Below, piece by piece: positions 1 to 6,375 of a stretch of 14,739 nucleotides of DNA. The notes under the pieces are model-generated. The model saw only the letters and a list, made by a program, of their open reading frames with translations, made no database searches and was not told the DNA's origin. The position numbers were made by a program, and so were the translations under genes. The DNA is from Casp-Chloro-G3 sp002816715 (lineage in GTDB: Bacteria > Chloroflexota > Dehalococcoidia > Lucifugimonadales > UBA3495). How positions within the stretch are numbered: position 1 is the stretch's first letter; every line of letters begins with the position of its first letter. The stretch lies in contig JAQBUV010000062.1 in the NCBI GenBank assembly GCA_027623815.1, positions 1 to 14,739 on the forward strand. The letters run 5' to 3'.

Positions 1-60
1 AACCGGACCATGGCCAAGCCCTTCAAATGGACCTACCAGGGGAAGGTGCTGGTCGCATAA
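1..60 (+). mobile_element. IS630-family transposase, C-terminal tail (cut by window edge)
   Basis: The first 19 codons read NRTMAKPFKWTYQGKVLVA and end in TAA at 58-60. I recognise this from memory as the usual C-terminus of IS630-type DDE transposases (NRTMAKPFKWTYxGKxL). The catalytic DDE domain would lie to the left of the window, so it is impossible to say whether the copy is intact. IS630 elements insert at TA dinucleotides, and their right terminal repeat normally lies a few tens of bases past the stop, so the element probably ends around 80-95. I could not fix the exact end because the left terminal repeat is not in the window. Confidence 0.7.
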
Positions 61-185
61 ACTATGGACGTATTTGAGCCAAGGTGTACTAGTGAGCCAG
101 ATTTGATCTGCAACTCAATATTGCTCTGAGTAACTCCCAGAGACTTGGCAGCTTCTTCAATGGTTGCGCGTTGCATTCGTGCCAT
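33..185 (-). pseudogene. Remnant of a small helix-turn-helix (MerR/excisionase-like) gene
   Basis: Read on the minus strand from ATG at 185, a 50-codon frame begins MARMQRATIEEAAKSLGVTQ and continues SNIELQIKSGSLVHL. The pattern (T-I-x-E-A-A-x-x-L-G-V-[ST]-x-x-x-I-x-x-x-I-x-x-G-x-L) is that of the short DNA-binding helix-turn-helix domain of MerR/excisionase-like proteins. The match stops near residue 35; the remaining residues are unlike any domain I know and run into the antisense of the transposase tail, ending at TAG at 33-35. The simplest reading is that insertion of the IS element cut off a longer DNA-binding protein. No good ribosome binding site precedes the ATG, so expression is doubtful. 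Confidence 0.4.
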
Positions 186-653
186 AGCAGGTCGGTGCCC
201 ATCCCTTTAAAGTTACGTGAGCTAGTATAAGCCCATAATCACCACACCAACCGCCCAGACTATCTAAATCATCGATTCACTGTTGTTCCCACCTTGACCC
301 ACCTCACAACCGCCACGCAAATTTAGACGACAAATGAACAAATAAATGGAAGATATTAATGAAGAAATAGAAGAAGCGAACACTTCTTACCGACCAGATT
401 GTAACAGCCAAAGCAGGGAGTAGACTGTGGCTCAGGTGTGAACCGTGTTTGAGATTGATATTGGAGAGACTTTCAGTTGACGTTAAGCCCGGCAGACCAT
501 AGCCCGCCAACAGATTGGCCCTGGCACCGACACCTCTCCCACCTCTCCTACGCCTGCTTATCCGGCCTTGTTTGTGCTTGACACAACGCAATGCTAAATC
601 TGGTAGTATAAATTAGCACGTCAAACTTTCTTAGATTTGCTTGGAGCGGTGTC
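186..653. other. Intergenic stretch without a convincing gene
   Basis: There is no frame here with a recognisable protein, a good ribosome binding site and reasonable codon use. The 300-370 part is AT-rich and the rest is mixed. The only sites I can point to are the TTGACA at 578-583 and the ribosome binding site GGAG at 643-646, both upstream of the TPR gene. It may hold decayed sequence linked to the IS insertion at the left edge. Confidence 0.5.
578..612 (+). promoter_or_regulatory. Possible promoter of the TPR gene
   Basis: A perfect -35 hexamer TTGACA (578-583) is followed by an AT-rich run, TAGTATAAATT (604-614), that could supply a -10 element. The spacing is 20 bp to TAGTAT or 23 bp to TATAAA, longer than the usual 16-18, so this is only a candidate. 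Confidence 0.3.
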
Positions 654-1817
654 ATGGAAGTGCAGTGGATCGCGGTTGCTATTTCGGTAGTAGCCTTAAC
701 TTTGGCCGGAATCAGCATCTTAATGGTGCCTAAAATGCGGTCTCGCTCCCTCACTCAGGGAAGTCCGAGCAGTCAGATGTCGCCCGAAATACCGCAGAAT
801 GAATCAGAATTTTCTCCTTCCCGGGAATACTTCAGGCAGTTGAAGGAGCAAATGGATTCAGCGCGAACTCGCGGCGCTGTGGATGACGCCAACGCTTTGC
901 AGACGCAATACGAAGCGGAAATGCAATCCTGGAGGGCCCTGGAATCGCTAAAGCGGTTGGCTCCGGCTGAACTTGGCACGGTATCGGAGACTCTCAGCGA
1001 AGGTGACATAGAACTGCTCCAGCAACTTTTGGAGCGAGCAGAAGACCTGCCTTATGCCGTCCTTTCTCCAGACAGCTTTTACCTGCTTGGTAATGCTTAT
1101 CACGAGGTTGGCAATTTCGACGAAGCGATCCAGGAATACTCCCATTGCATCCGAATTGATCCTGCCCACGCGCGCGCCAGAAACAACCGAGGTTTCTCTC
1201 ATTGCAACCTGGGCCAATACCAACAGGCCATTCGGGACTTCAACGAGGCGATCAGGGTTAAGGAACGGTTCACTCAAGCCTATCATAATCGCGGCTTGGC
1301 CTTTCTCAGTCTGACCAAGCATAAGGAAGCGATACGGGACTGCACCAAAGCCATCAACCTGAACCCAGGACTGCCAAATCCCTACATTGTGCGCGGTCTG
1401 GCTTACGTCAATTTGGGCAAGCACAAAAAAGCCATCAGGGATTACAATAAGGCCATTGAGATCAGTCCTGACTACGCTGAGGCTTATAACAATCGGGGAG
1501 TCGCTTACGTCAACTTGGGACAATATCAACAAGCTATCCTTGACTACGGCGAAGCGATCCGCATAGACCCGGAGTTTGTGTTGGCTTATAGCAACCGGGG
1601 TCTGGCGCTAACCAATTTGCAACAGCACCAGCAGGCCATTGACGATTACACCACCGCGGTTAGCCTTGACCCGGGACTTGCCCAGGCATTTCACAATCGG
1701 GGCATGGCCTATCTCCAACTGGGACAGAACCAGCAGGCCCTGCAAGATTATGAGAAGGCTGCCAGCTTAGACTCTCGGTATTCTGAGGCCTCCAACTCAC
1801 CGGCGCTCAACGGATAG
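654..1817 (+). CDS. Membrane-anchored TPR-repeat protein
   Basis: A protein of 387 residues. Residues 5-25 (WIAVAISVVALTLAGISIL) form one hydrophobic segment, most likely a signal anchor, followed by a basic stretch (KMRSRS) and a polar linker. A helical, possibly coiled-coil part spans about 58-130. From about residue 139 to 376 there are seven consecutive 34-residue tetratricopeptide repeats with the usual consensus (N-R-G-x-A-Y-x-x-L-G-x-x-x-x-A-I-x-D-Y-x-x-A-I-x-x-x-P). TPRs form a scaffold for protein partners; no catalytic domain is visible, so the partner and role are unknown. The start is fixed by GGAG at 643-646, seven bases before ATG. The gene stands alone, with about 215 bp before the next gene on the same strand. 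Confidence 0.9.
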   Translation: MEVQWIAVAISVVALTLAGISILMVPKMRSRSLTQGSPSSQMSPEIPQNESEFSPSREYFRQLKEQMDSARTRGAVDDANALQTQYEAEMQSWRALESLKRLAPAELGTVSETLSEGDIELLQQLLERAEDLPYAVLSPDSFYLLGNAYHEVGNFDEAIQEYSHCIRIDPAHARARNNRGFSHCNLGQYQQAIRDFNEAIRVKERFTQAYHNRGLAFLSLTKHKEAIRDCTKAINLNPGLPNPYIVRGLAYVNLGKHKKAIRDYNKAIEISPDYAEAYNNRGVAYVNLGQYQQAILDYGEAIRIDPEFVLAYSNRGLALTNLQQHQQAIDDYTTAVSLDPGLAQAFHNRGMAYLQLGQNQQALQDYEKAASLDSRYSEASNSPALNG

Positions 1818-1884
1818 TGGCAGAAAGTCCAACCTGGCGCATTTGGAACCGGCCAACGGGAAAACTAGCCCCTTTATCAGCTAA

Positions 1885-1913
1885 TTGACTCGCCTCGGAT
1901 TGGGGCGTACATT
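1885..1913 (+). promoter_or_regulatory. Candidate promoter for the MFS transporter gene
   Basis: TTGACT (1885-1890), a 17-bp spacer, then TACATT (1908-1913): five and four of six matches to the sigma-70 consensus at ideal spacing. It would give a leader of about 110 nt. A short perfect palindrome GGAGA-T-TCTCC lies just downstream (about 1916-1926) and could be an operator or chance. Confidence 0.4.
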
Positions 1914-2032
1914 GGGGGAGATTCTCCAGAGTAGGCTGCCCCGCTCAGGAAGAGTTCCCAGCACCGTGCCGCCCTCTGACTACCAATACAAAGCTAAAAT
2001 AGAAAGCTAATCAAGCTAGCTCGGAGCCTTCC

Positions 2033-3355
2033 TTGAGCCTGTCGGTTTTGGTCCGCCGCCGCCCCAAAATATTCTACGGTTGGTGGATGGTCACCCTAAG
2101 TTCTTTTGTAAGCTCGGTCAATAAAACTGCCGTAAACAAAGGTTTCCCGGTATTCATCCTCCCCGTTGAAGAATACTTTGGTGCCAGCCGCGCCACCGTA
2201 TCTTTCATCTTCGCTCTGGCACGCTCGGAAAATGGACCCACTGGCCCCTTCGCCGGTTGGCTAGTAGACCGCTTTGGGCCTAGAGCAATGATTTTCGTCG
2301 GAGCCACCATGAGTGGCGGCGGCTTCCTCCTCTTGGGTCAGACTGGCAGCATCTGGGCCTTCGCGCTGATCTATCTGGGTGTGGTTAATGTCGGCAGCAA
2401 CCTTGGGTTTTCCTACCCTATGTCCACGCTGATAAACAACTGGTTCTACCGGCAGAAAGCCATGGCAATGTCGGCATTTCACGCCATGGACTCGTTGCTG
2501 CCGGCCTTGTTGGTGCCTCTTTTGTACATCGGCATCCGAGATTTGGGATTGCCGGTTACCTTCAACATAATTGGCATCGTAATTCTGAGCGTGGTGCTGC
2601 CCCTGGCATTCTTTATCAAGAATACGCCGGAAGGTCGGGGTCTGACCATGGACGGAGACCCGCCCGCAACGGCGCAAACCCAGACCGGCTTTGACCAGCG
2701 CGGCCAGAGTAGCTGGACGCCACCCGCTGACTACGGCCTGAAATCTGCGATGCGGACGCCAACCTACTGGGTGCTGGTGACCGGCACCGCCTTCCGCTTG
2801 GTGGCCAAGGCGGCTGTGATGCTCCACGTGATCCCAATTTTTATCAGCAAGGGTATAGATGAACAGACTGCGGTACTGGTTTTCTCCCTACTCTTGTTCA
2901 TCACACTGCCGCTGTACCTGATCGTCGGCTGGCTGGCCGACCGGTTTCCCAAGAATTGGGTGTTAACCGCGACGGCAGTATCCGGGACCGCATCCTTCGC
3001 CCTGATGGCGTCTCCGCTGAGTTCACTCTGGGTGGTGTTGCTATTCGTGGCACTCTTCTCCGTCGCCGAGGCCAGCGCGCCGACCAACTGGGCGGCCCTG
3101 GGAGAGTATTTTGGCCGCAAGACTTTTGGGCAACTGCGCGGCTTTGTTCAATTTGCTAATTTTCCCTTCGTCCTGATGGCGCCGGTATTTGTGGGCTGGT
3201 GGTTTGATGGACACGGCAATTACACTGTGCCCCTGTGGATATTCACGGCAGTTTTCGCATTTAGTGCCCTGACCTTTGGGGTGATGCGCCGACCTCCATC
3301 AGAAGAGCCAGGCCCAGCAGATGAACCCATGCTGGAACAGTCAAGTCCCGCCTAA
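2033..3355 (+). CDS. Major facilitator superfamily (MFS) transporter
   Basis: A polytopic membrane protein of 440 residues, the usual length for a 12-helix MFS carrier. MFS motif A is visible twice: GWLVDRFGPRAM (residues 74-85) after helix 2 and the degenerate GWLADRFPKNW (299-309) in the second half. A long polar loop with many Gln, Thr and Pro (about 200-235) separates the two six-helix bundles. The opening RPKIFYGWWMV resembles the monocarboxylate/oxalate-formate antiporter-like branch, which suggests a small organic anion as substrate, but the substrate cannot be read from sequence. The start is a TTG at 2033, supported by GGAG at 2023-2026 six bases upstream. It lies 216 bp before the ureohydrolase gene on the same strand; co-transcription is possible but not shown. 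Confidence 0.9.
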   Translation: MSLSVLVRRRPKIFYGWWMVTLSSFVSSVNKTAVNKGFPVFILPVEEYFGASRATVSFIFALARSENGPTGPFAGWLVDRFGPRAMIFVGATMSGGGFLLLGQTGSIWAFALIYLGVVNVGSNLGFSYPMSTLINNWFYRQKAMAMSAFHAMDSLLPALLVPLLYIGIRDLGLPVTFNIIGIVILSVVLPLAFFIKNTPEGRGLTMDGDPPATAQTQTGFDQRGQSSWTPPADYGLKSAMRTPTYWVLVTGTAFRLVAKAAVMLHVIPIFISKGIDEQTAVLVFSLLLFITLPLYLIVGWLADRFPKNWVLTATAVSGTASFALMASPLSSLWVVLLFVALFSVAEASAPTNWAALGEYFGRKTFGQLRGFVQFANFPFVLMAPVFVGWWFDGHGNYTVPLWIFTAVFAFSALTFGVMRRPPSEEPGPADEPMLEQSSPA

Positions 3356-3471
3356 CCGGTGCCATTTCATCCCGGCTGATTCAGTTTCCCCACAACGACA
3401 AAATGGGGTTCTGCTTTCCATATCACCTCAAATTGCGCAAGCAAACCACCTTATTGGGCCAACGTAGACTG

Positions 3472-3480
3472 TGCTATCCT
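3472..3480 (+). promoter_or_regulatory. Possible extended -10 promoter of the ureohydrolase gene
   Basis: TGCTATCCT (3472-3480) has the TGN extension plus TATCCT. The same extended form, TGGTATCCT, precedes the tRNA genes near 14059-14067. No good -35 is at the right distance (TTATTG at 3451-3456 would be 18 bp away), so support is weak. The leader would be about 85 nt. Confidence 0.3.
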
Positions 3481-3571
3481 GAACCGGTCGGCAATCCTCA
3501 ATGAGGGGAGCCACCACTCAGAGCGCGCATCACGCGTATCAAAGGCGCTTATCAATGGTGTGTAGTTAGCT

Positions 3572-4555
3572 ATGTCTGAACCAGACTTGAACCGCCAATA
3601 TACGGAATCTTCAGACCCGATTTGGCCCGACTTGAAGGCGCAGCCCCGCAGTTTCTTCAAGGCCCCACTGTGTACTGATCTGGCAGAATTGGACGCCGAT
3701 GTCGCCTTCATCGGGATGCCCTTCGATCAAGGCACCTTTGGGCGTCCCGGCGCTCGCTTCGGCCCCGACGCCATCCGGGACGCGCCCCGGGCCTACGCCT
3801 ACTCCGACCCTTACGGCCAACAAAAAGATGCTGAAGGGTTTTTTGACATTGATATCGGCGGCGACCTGCTGCGCGGCGTCACCATGGCCGACTGCGGCAA
3901 TGTAACCACAGTGCCTTCCGACGTAATGAACAACTTCGACAAGCTGACCCGGTCGGTGGAAACGGTGGTGAGCCGGGGCGCTTTCCCGGTGGTGGTCGGC
4001 GGTGACCACGCCATTACTTTTCCGGTGGTGCGGGGATTGAGCCAGTTCGCTCCGCTGAATATCGTCCACTTCGACGCCCACTTGGACTACTCCCACGATT
4101 ATCAGGGCGTCCTGCATACCCACGGCAGCCCGATCCGGCGTTGTCGGGAGTTGCCCTTCGTCAACCACATTACGTCGGTGGGCATCCGCACCGCGCGAAG
4201 GCGACCCTACGAAGCTTCCCAAAAAGATGGCAGTCTGATCATCACCACCAGCCAGTTCCGCAAGCTAGGCCCGCAAGGAGTGGTTGACCTGATACCGGTG
4301 GGCGAAAACCTGTACGTCACCTTCGATATTGACGTCATGGATCCCAGCCAGGCACCCGGGACCGGCACTCCTGAAATCGGCGGCCTCTTCTACCACGAAG
4401 CGCGGGAGTGTCTGACCACTCTGATTGCCCGCAACAACCTGATCGGCTTTGATCTGGTGGAGGTTGCGCCGCCTTACGACTCCTCCGAGCTGACCGCCCA
4501 GCTAGGAGCCGCGCTGATTATCGACGTACTGGCCGCGCGGTTCCCCTCCAAATAA
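3572..4555 (+). CDS. Agmatinase-family ureohydrolase (arginase superfamily)
   Basis: A protein of 327 residues, typical for the arginase/agmatinase fold, which cleaves a guanidino group to urea with a binuclear Mn centre. All expected metal ligands are present: His146 in GGDHAITFP, Asp168, His170 and Asp172 in FDAHLDYSHD, and Asp252 and Asp254 in FDIDVMDPSQAPGTGTPE. Other family marks are RFGPDAIR (63-70) and HGSP (184-187), which sits where agmatinases carry the HGT/SP segment. The C-terminal FDLVEVAPPYD (293-303) carries the conserved Glu297. Agmatine is the best guess; guanidinobutyrate, guanidine or a related guanidino compound cannot be excluded. ATG at 3572 is the first start after an in-frame TAG at 3563-3565; the ribosome binding site is weak. 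It lies upstream of the nitrile hydratase-type operon but is separated from it by 372 bp and a separate promoter. Confidence 0.9.
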   Translation: MSEPDLNRQYTESSDPIWPDLKAQPRSFFKAPLCTDLAELDADVAFIGMPFDQGTFGRPGARFGPDAIRDAPRAYAYSDPYGQQKDAEGFFDIDIGGDLLRGVTMADCGNVTTVPSDVMNNFDKLTRSVETVVSRGAFPVVVGGDHAITFPVVRGLSQFAPLNIVHFDAHLDYSHDYQGVLHTHGSPIRRCRELPFVNHITSVGIRTARRRPYEASQKDGSLIITTSQFRKLGPQGVVDLIPVGENLYVTFDIDVMDPSQAPGTGTPEIGGLFYHEARECLTTLIARNNLIGFDLVEVAPPYDSSELTAQLGAALIIDVLAARFPSK

Positions 4556-4654
4556 CTAGTTTCCGCCTAGTATCTTGTCATTAGTGTTTTGATTGGGGCC
4601 ACCCTCTCCCCTGGTGGGATAGGAATGAGGCGAGGGGTATCACCCTCATCCCAG

Positions 4655-4677
4655 CCTTCTCCCATCAAGGGAGAAGG
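4655..4677. repeat. REP-like hairpin of the CTCCC/GGGAG type
   Basis: CCTTCTCCC - ATCAA - GGGAGAAGG gives a perfect 9-bp stem with a 5-nt loop. It is preceded by related C/T-rich sequence starting near 4600 (CCCTCTCCCCTGGTGGGA and CACCCTCATCCC). A similar element lies between serS and lysS at 9676-9725. There is no T-run after it, so it is more likely a dispersed intergenic repeat than a simple terminator. Confidence 0.6.
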
Positions 4678-4828
4678 GGGTTTAGCAGCAATTCTAATTA
4701 TGGCAATTCGACCCCGCGTATCGGCAGAAAATCGCTCCTCTGAACCCATCACTCGTATCTGTACAAGAGGGCCGTGACGGGGTGAATACCGATATTAACC
4801 CCATAATTAGAATTGCTGGGGGTTTAGC
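4676..4828. mobile_element. MITE-like element with 17-bp inverted ends and 11-bp direct repeats
   Basis: AGCAATTCTAATTATGG at 4687-4703 is repeated exactly in inverted orientation at 4801-4817 (CCATAATTAGAATTGCT), enclosing a 131-bp element. Immediately outside are identical 11-bp direct repeats GGGGGTTTAGC at 4676-4686 and 4818-4828, which look like a target-site duplication. Partly matching sub-terminal sequence (ATTCGACCCCG on the left, CGGGGTGAAT on the right) extends the symmetry. The inside codes for nothing recognisable. These are the marks of a non-autonomous element moved by a transposase supplied elsewhere. The right end lies 8 bp before the -35 of the next operon. Confidence 0.65.
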
Positions 4829-4835
4829 CAGCCCC

Positions 4836-4864
4836 TTGCCAATCCCCGCAGGCCAACTTATGAT
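4836..4864 (+). promoter_or_regulatory. Promoter of the split nitrile hydratase/thiocyanate hydrolase operon
   Basis: TTGCCA (4836-4841), a 17-bp spacer, then TATGAT (4859-4864): five of six matches in each hexamer at ideal spacing, the best promoter candidate in the window. Transcription would begin near 4871, leaving a leader of about 57 nt before the first start codon at 4928. It sits directly after the MITE-like element. Confidence 0.6.
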
Positions 4865-4927
4865 GAACTCCAAAATCTCCGATGGTATCTGCCCAAGTAA
4901 GGGCAAACCAGTATGAAGTAAAACACT

Positions 4928-5227
4928 ATGCCTAGAGTTCACGATCGGGGCGGCTGGCCTACCGATGAGCCCATTGACCAGAGCGAACACCAGTTGATGG
5001 ACTGGGAGCGTCGCATGGACGCATTGCACGGCGTCCTGGGGGCCAAGGGCTTGCGATCCGTCGATGAGATGCGCCGGGCAATTGAAAGCCTGGAACCAGC
5101 GCTTTACGAGTCGATGAGCTACTACGAGAAATGGACGGCGGCGCTGGAGATTCTCTTGCTGGAGAAAGGCGTCCTGACCAAAGAAGAGATCGACCGGCAA
5201 GTAGCCGAGGCGGACGGGCAGGGCTGA
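4928..5227 (+). CDS. Nitrile hydratase beta N-terminal-half subunit (thiocyanate hydrolase beta-like)
   Basis: A protein of 99 residues matching only the N-terminal, helical half of nitrile hydratase beta. It opens with HDRGG (residues 5-9), the equivalent of the HDxGG start of that chain, and has SYYEKWTAALEILLLEKGVLT (about 68-88), the conserved YYE-W...LL-EKG-LT segment. The C-terminal SH3-like half is encoded by the next gene, four bases on. This split is known for thiocyanate hydrolase (ScnB) and for toyocamycin nitrile hydratase. The chain is shorter than I recall for ScnB. The related nitrile hydratase activators (P14K/P15K type) share this fold, but the HDxGG start and the partner gene favour a structural subunit. 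The ribosome binding site is weak (GAAG about 10 nt upstream), and the strong promoter at 4836-4864 serves the operon. Confidence 0.85.
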   Translation: MPRVHDRGGWPTDEPIDQSEHQLMDWERRMDALHGVLGAKGLRSVDEMRRAIESLEPALYESMSYYEKWTAALEILLLEKGVLTKEEIDRQVAEADGQG

Positions 5228-5231
5228 TCAA

Positions 5232-5534
5232 GTGACTACCAACGTGTCGGTCAAGTATCGGCCCCATGACCGGGTGATGGTGCGGGTGGGTTCCCCGCCG
5301 GGACACTTTCGCACGCCAACTTACATCCAGGGCAAGACCGGCCAGATAGTTGCCCTCTGCGGAGTTTTCCCCAACCCGGAGTCGCTGGCCCACGGCGGTT
5401 CGGGACTGCCCAAGCAGCCCTTGTATCGGGTGGAATTTGAGCAGGACCAAATCTGGCCCCACTACCCAGGCCCGGCTAAAGACAAGATATTGGTGGACAT
5501 CTACCAGCACTGGCTAGACTCGGTTGAAGCTTAG
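5232..5534 (+). CDS. Nitrile hydratase beta C-terminal-half subunit (thiocyanate hydrolase alpha-like)
   Basis: A protein of 100 residues equal to the C-terminal SH3-like barrel of nitrile hydratase beta. Family marks are VKYRPHDRVMVR near the start (about 7-18), PPGHFRTPTYIQGKTGQI (about 22-39; family form PPGHxRxPxYxRGKxG), GVFPNPE and AHGG (about 44-56), and LYRVEFEQDQIWP (about 64-76), followed by DKILVDIYQHWL near the end. It starts with GTG at 5232, four bases after the stop of the preceding gene, so translation is probably coupled; a G-rich stretch inside the end of that gene can act as its ribosome binding site. In the thiocyanate hydrolase scheme this is ScnA; in toyocamycin nitrile hydratase it would be one of the two beta fragments. 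Confidence 0.88.
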   Translation: MTTNVSVKYRPHDRVMVRVGSPPGHFRTPTYIQGKTGQIVALCGVFPNPESLAHGGSGLPKQPLYRVEFEQDQIWPHYPGPAKDKILVDIYQHWLDSVEA

Positions 5535-5543
5535 GAGAGTGCC

Positions 5544-6203
5544 ATGAGCGACCAGCACAACGATCACGAGCCGCATCTAGGCCCACATCCTGGAGCCGAA
5601 GCAGACAATGGCCCCAGCTACTACGCGCTACGAGCCAAAGCGATGGAAGACCTGCTAGTGGCCAAGGGCATCTGCGCTCGTGACGAGGTGCAGCGGGAAG
5701 TTGATCTGATGGACGCTCGCTCGCCCTCCGACGGCGCCAAGGTAGTCGCTCACGCTTGGGCGGACTCAGACTACAAGGCCCGGTTGCTGGCCGATACCCC
5801 GGCCGCGCTGGCCGAGTTGGGCTATCACCTTCCCGATACCACTCCGCAGCTAGCGGTGGTGGAGAACACCGAGGCAGTGCATCACTTGGTGGTCTGCACC
5901 CTGTGCTCTTGCTATCCCCGAATGCTGCTGGGCCGCCCCCCCGACTGGTACAAGAGCCTCTCCTACCGCTCCCGGGCAGTGGTGGAGCCCCGGGCAGTTA
6001 TGCGGGAGTTTGGTCTGGAGGTAAGCGAGGCGGTCGAGGTGCGGGTGCTGGACAGCACCGCCGATCTGCGTTATCTGGTGCTGCCCAAGCGTCCTGAAGG
6101 CACAGAAGGCATGAGCGAAGCCGCGCTGGCTGGTCTGGTCACCCGAGACAGCATGATCGGGGTAACTGCTCCGCGCACCCCGGAGACGGCCGTCACCGCT
6201 TAG
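5544..6203 (+). CDS. Cobalt-type nitrile hydratase alpha / thiocyanate hydrolase gamma subunit
   Basis: A protein of 219 residues with the metal-binding signature CTLCSC at 118-123. In this family Cys118, Cys121 and Cys123 with Ser122 and backbone amides hold a low-spin metal, and the last two cysteines become sulfinic and sulfenic. Thr at the second position marks the cobalt type (iron types have Ser). The motif is followed by YPR (124-126), where common nitrile hydratases have YPW or TAW; as I recall, thiocyanate hydrolase has Arg there. Further family marks are LLVAKGI, AWADSDYKARLLAD, PPDWYKSLSYRSRAVVEPRAV (132-152) and the C-terminal DSTADLRYLVLPKRPEGTEG. The start has AGGAG at 5533-5537 overlapping the stop of the preceding gene. 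The enzyme would hydrate a nitrile, or hydrolyse thiocyanate to carbonyl sulfide and ammonia. No activator or cobalt transporter gene is in the window. Confidence 0.92.
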   Translation: MSDQHNDHEPHLGPHPGAEADNGPSYYALRAKAMEDLLVAKGICARDEVQREVDLMDARSPSDGAKVVAHAWADSDYKARLLADTPAALAELGYHLPDTTPQLAVVENTEAVHHLVVCTLCSCYPRMLLGRPPDWYKSLSYRSRAVVEPRAVMREFGLEVSEAVEVRVLDSTADLRYLVLPKRPEGTEGMSEAALAGLVTRDSMIGVTAPRTPETAVTA

Positions 6204-6283
6204 CCGCCGCATAGGCAATTGGATAACTGACGCCTACTCGACGATAGCAAAGTCATTTTCGACTCCTGAGATTTATTGCCCAA

Positions 6284-6319
6284 TTAGTATCTGATATGTA
6301 AACTTGGTATCTAACATAT
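6284..6319 (+). promoter_or_regulatory. Two 16-bp direct repeats 20 bp apart upstream of the rhodanese gene
   Basis: TTAGTATCTGATATGT (6284-6299) and TTGGTATCTAACATAT (6304-6319) agree at 12 of 16 positions and start exactly 20 bp apart, about two helix turns. They overlap a weak sigma-70 candidate, TTGCCC (6276-6281), 17 bp, TAAACT (6299-6304). This is the layout expected of a regulator binding two sites on one face of the DNA, but the AT-rich sequence makes chance similarity possible. Confidence 0.3.
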
Positions 6320-6375
6320 TGTCTATTGCTCCGTGATAAACGGATGCAACTGAGATAGCTAACTAGGAGGAAAAT

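Noticed and set aside
346..423. Short plus-strand frame starting MEDINEEIEEAN
   Set aside because: Only 25 codons, no ribosome binding site and no family match.
304..591. 95-codon open frame on the minus strand
   Set aside because: No recognisable domain, odd composition (runs of Arg and of Phe/Ile), no ribosome binding site; likely a chance frame in noncoding DNA.
948..1532. 194-codon minus-strand frame inside the TPR gene
   Set aside because: A shadow of the repeated TPR codons; the plus-strand TPR reading is unambiguous.
3481..3571. Possible guanidine riboswitch in the ureohydrolase leader
   Set aside because: Considered because some ureohydrolase genes have them; none of the conserved guanidine-riboswitch segments that I know are visible.
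3611..4222. 203-codon minus-strand frame inside the ureohydrolase gene
   Set aside because: Antisense shadow of a gene whose metal-binding motifs are all in the plus-strand frame.
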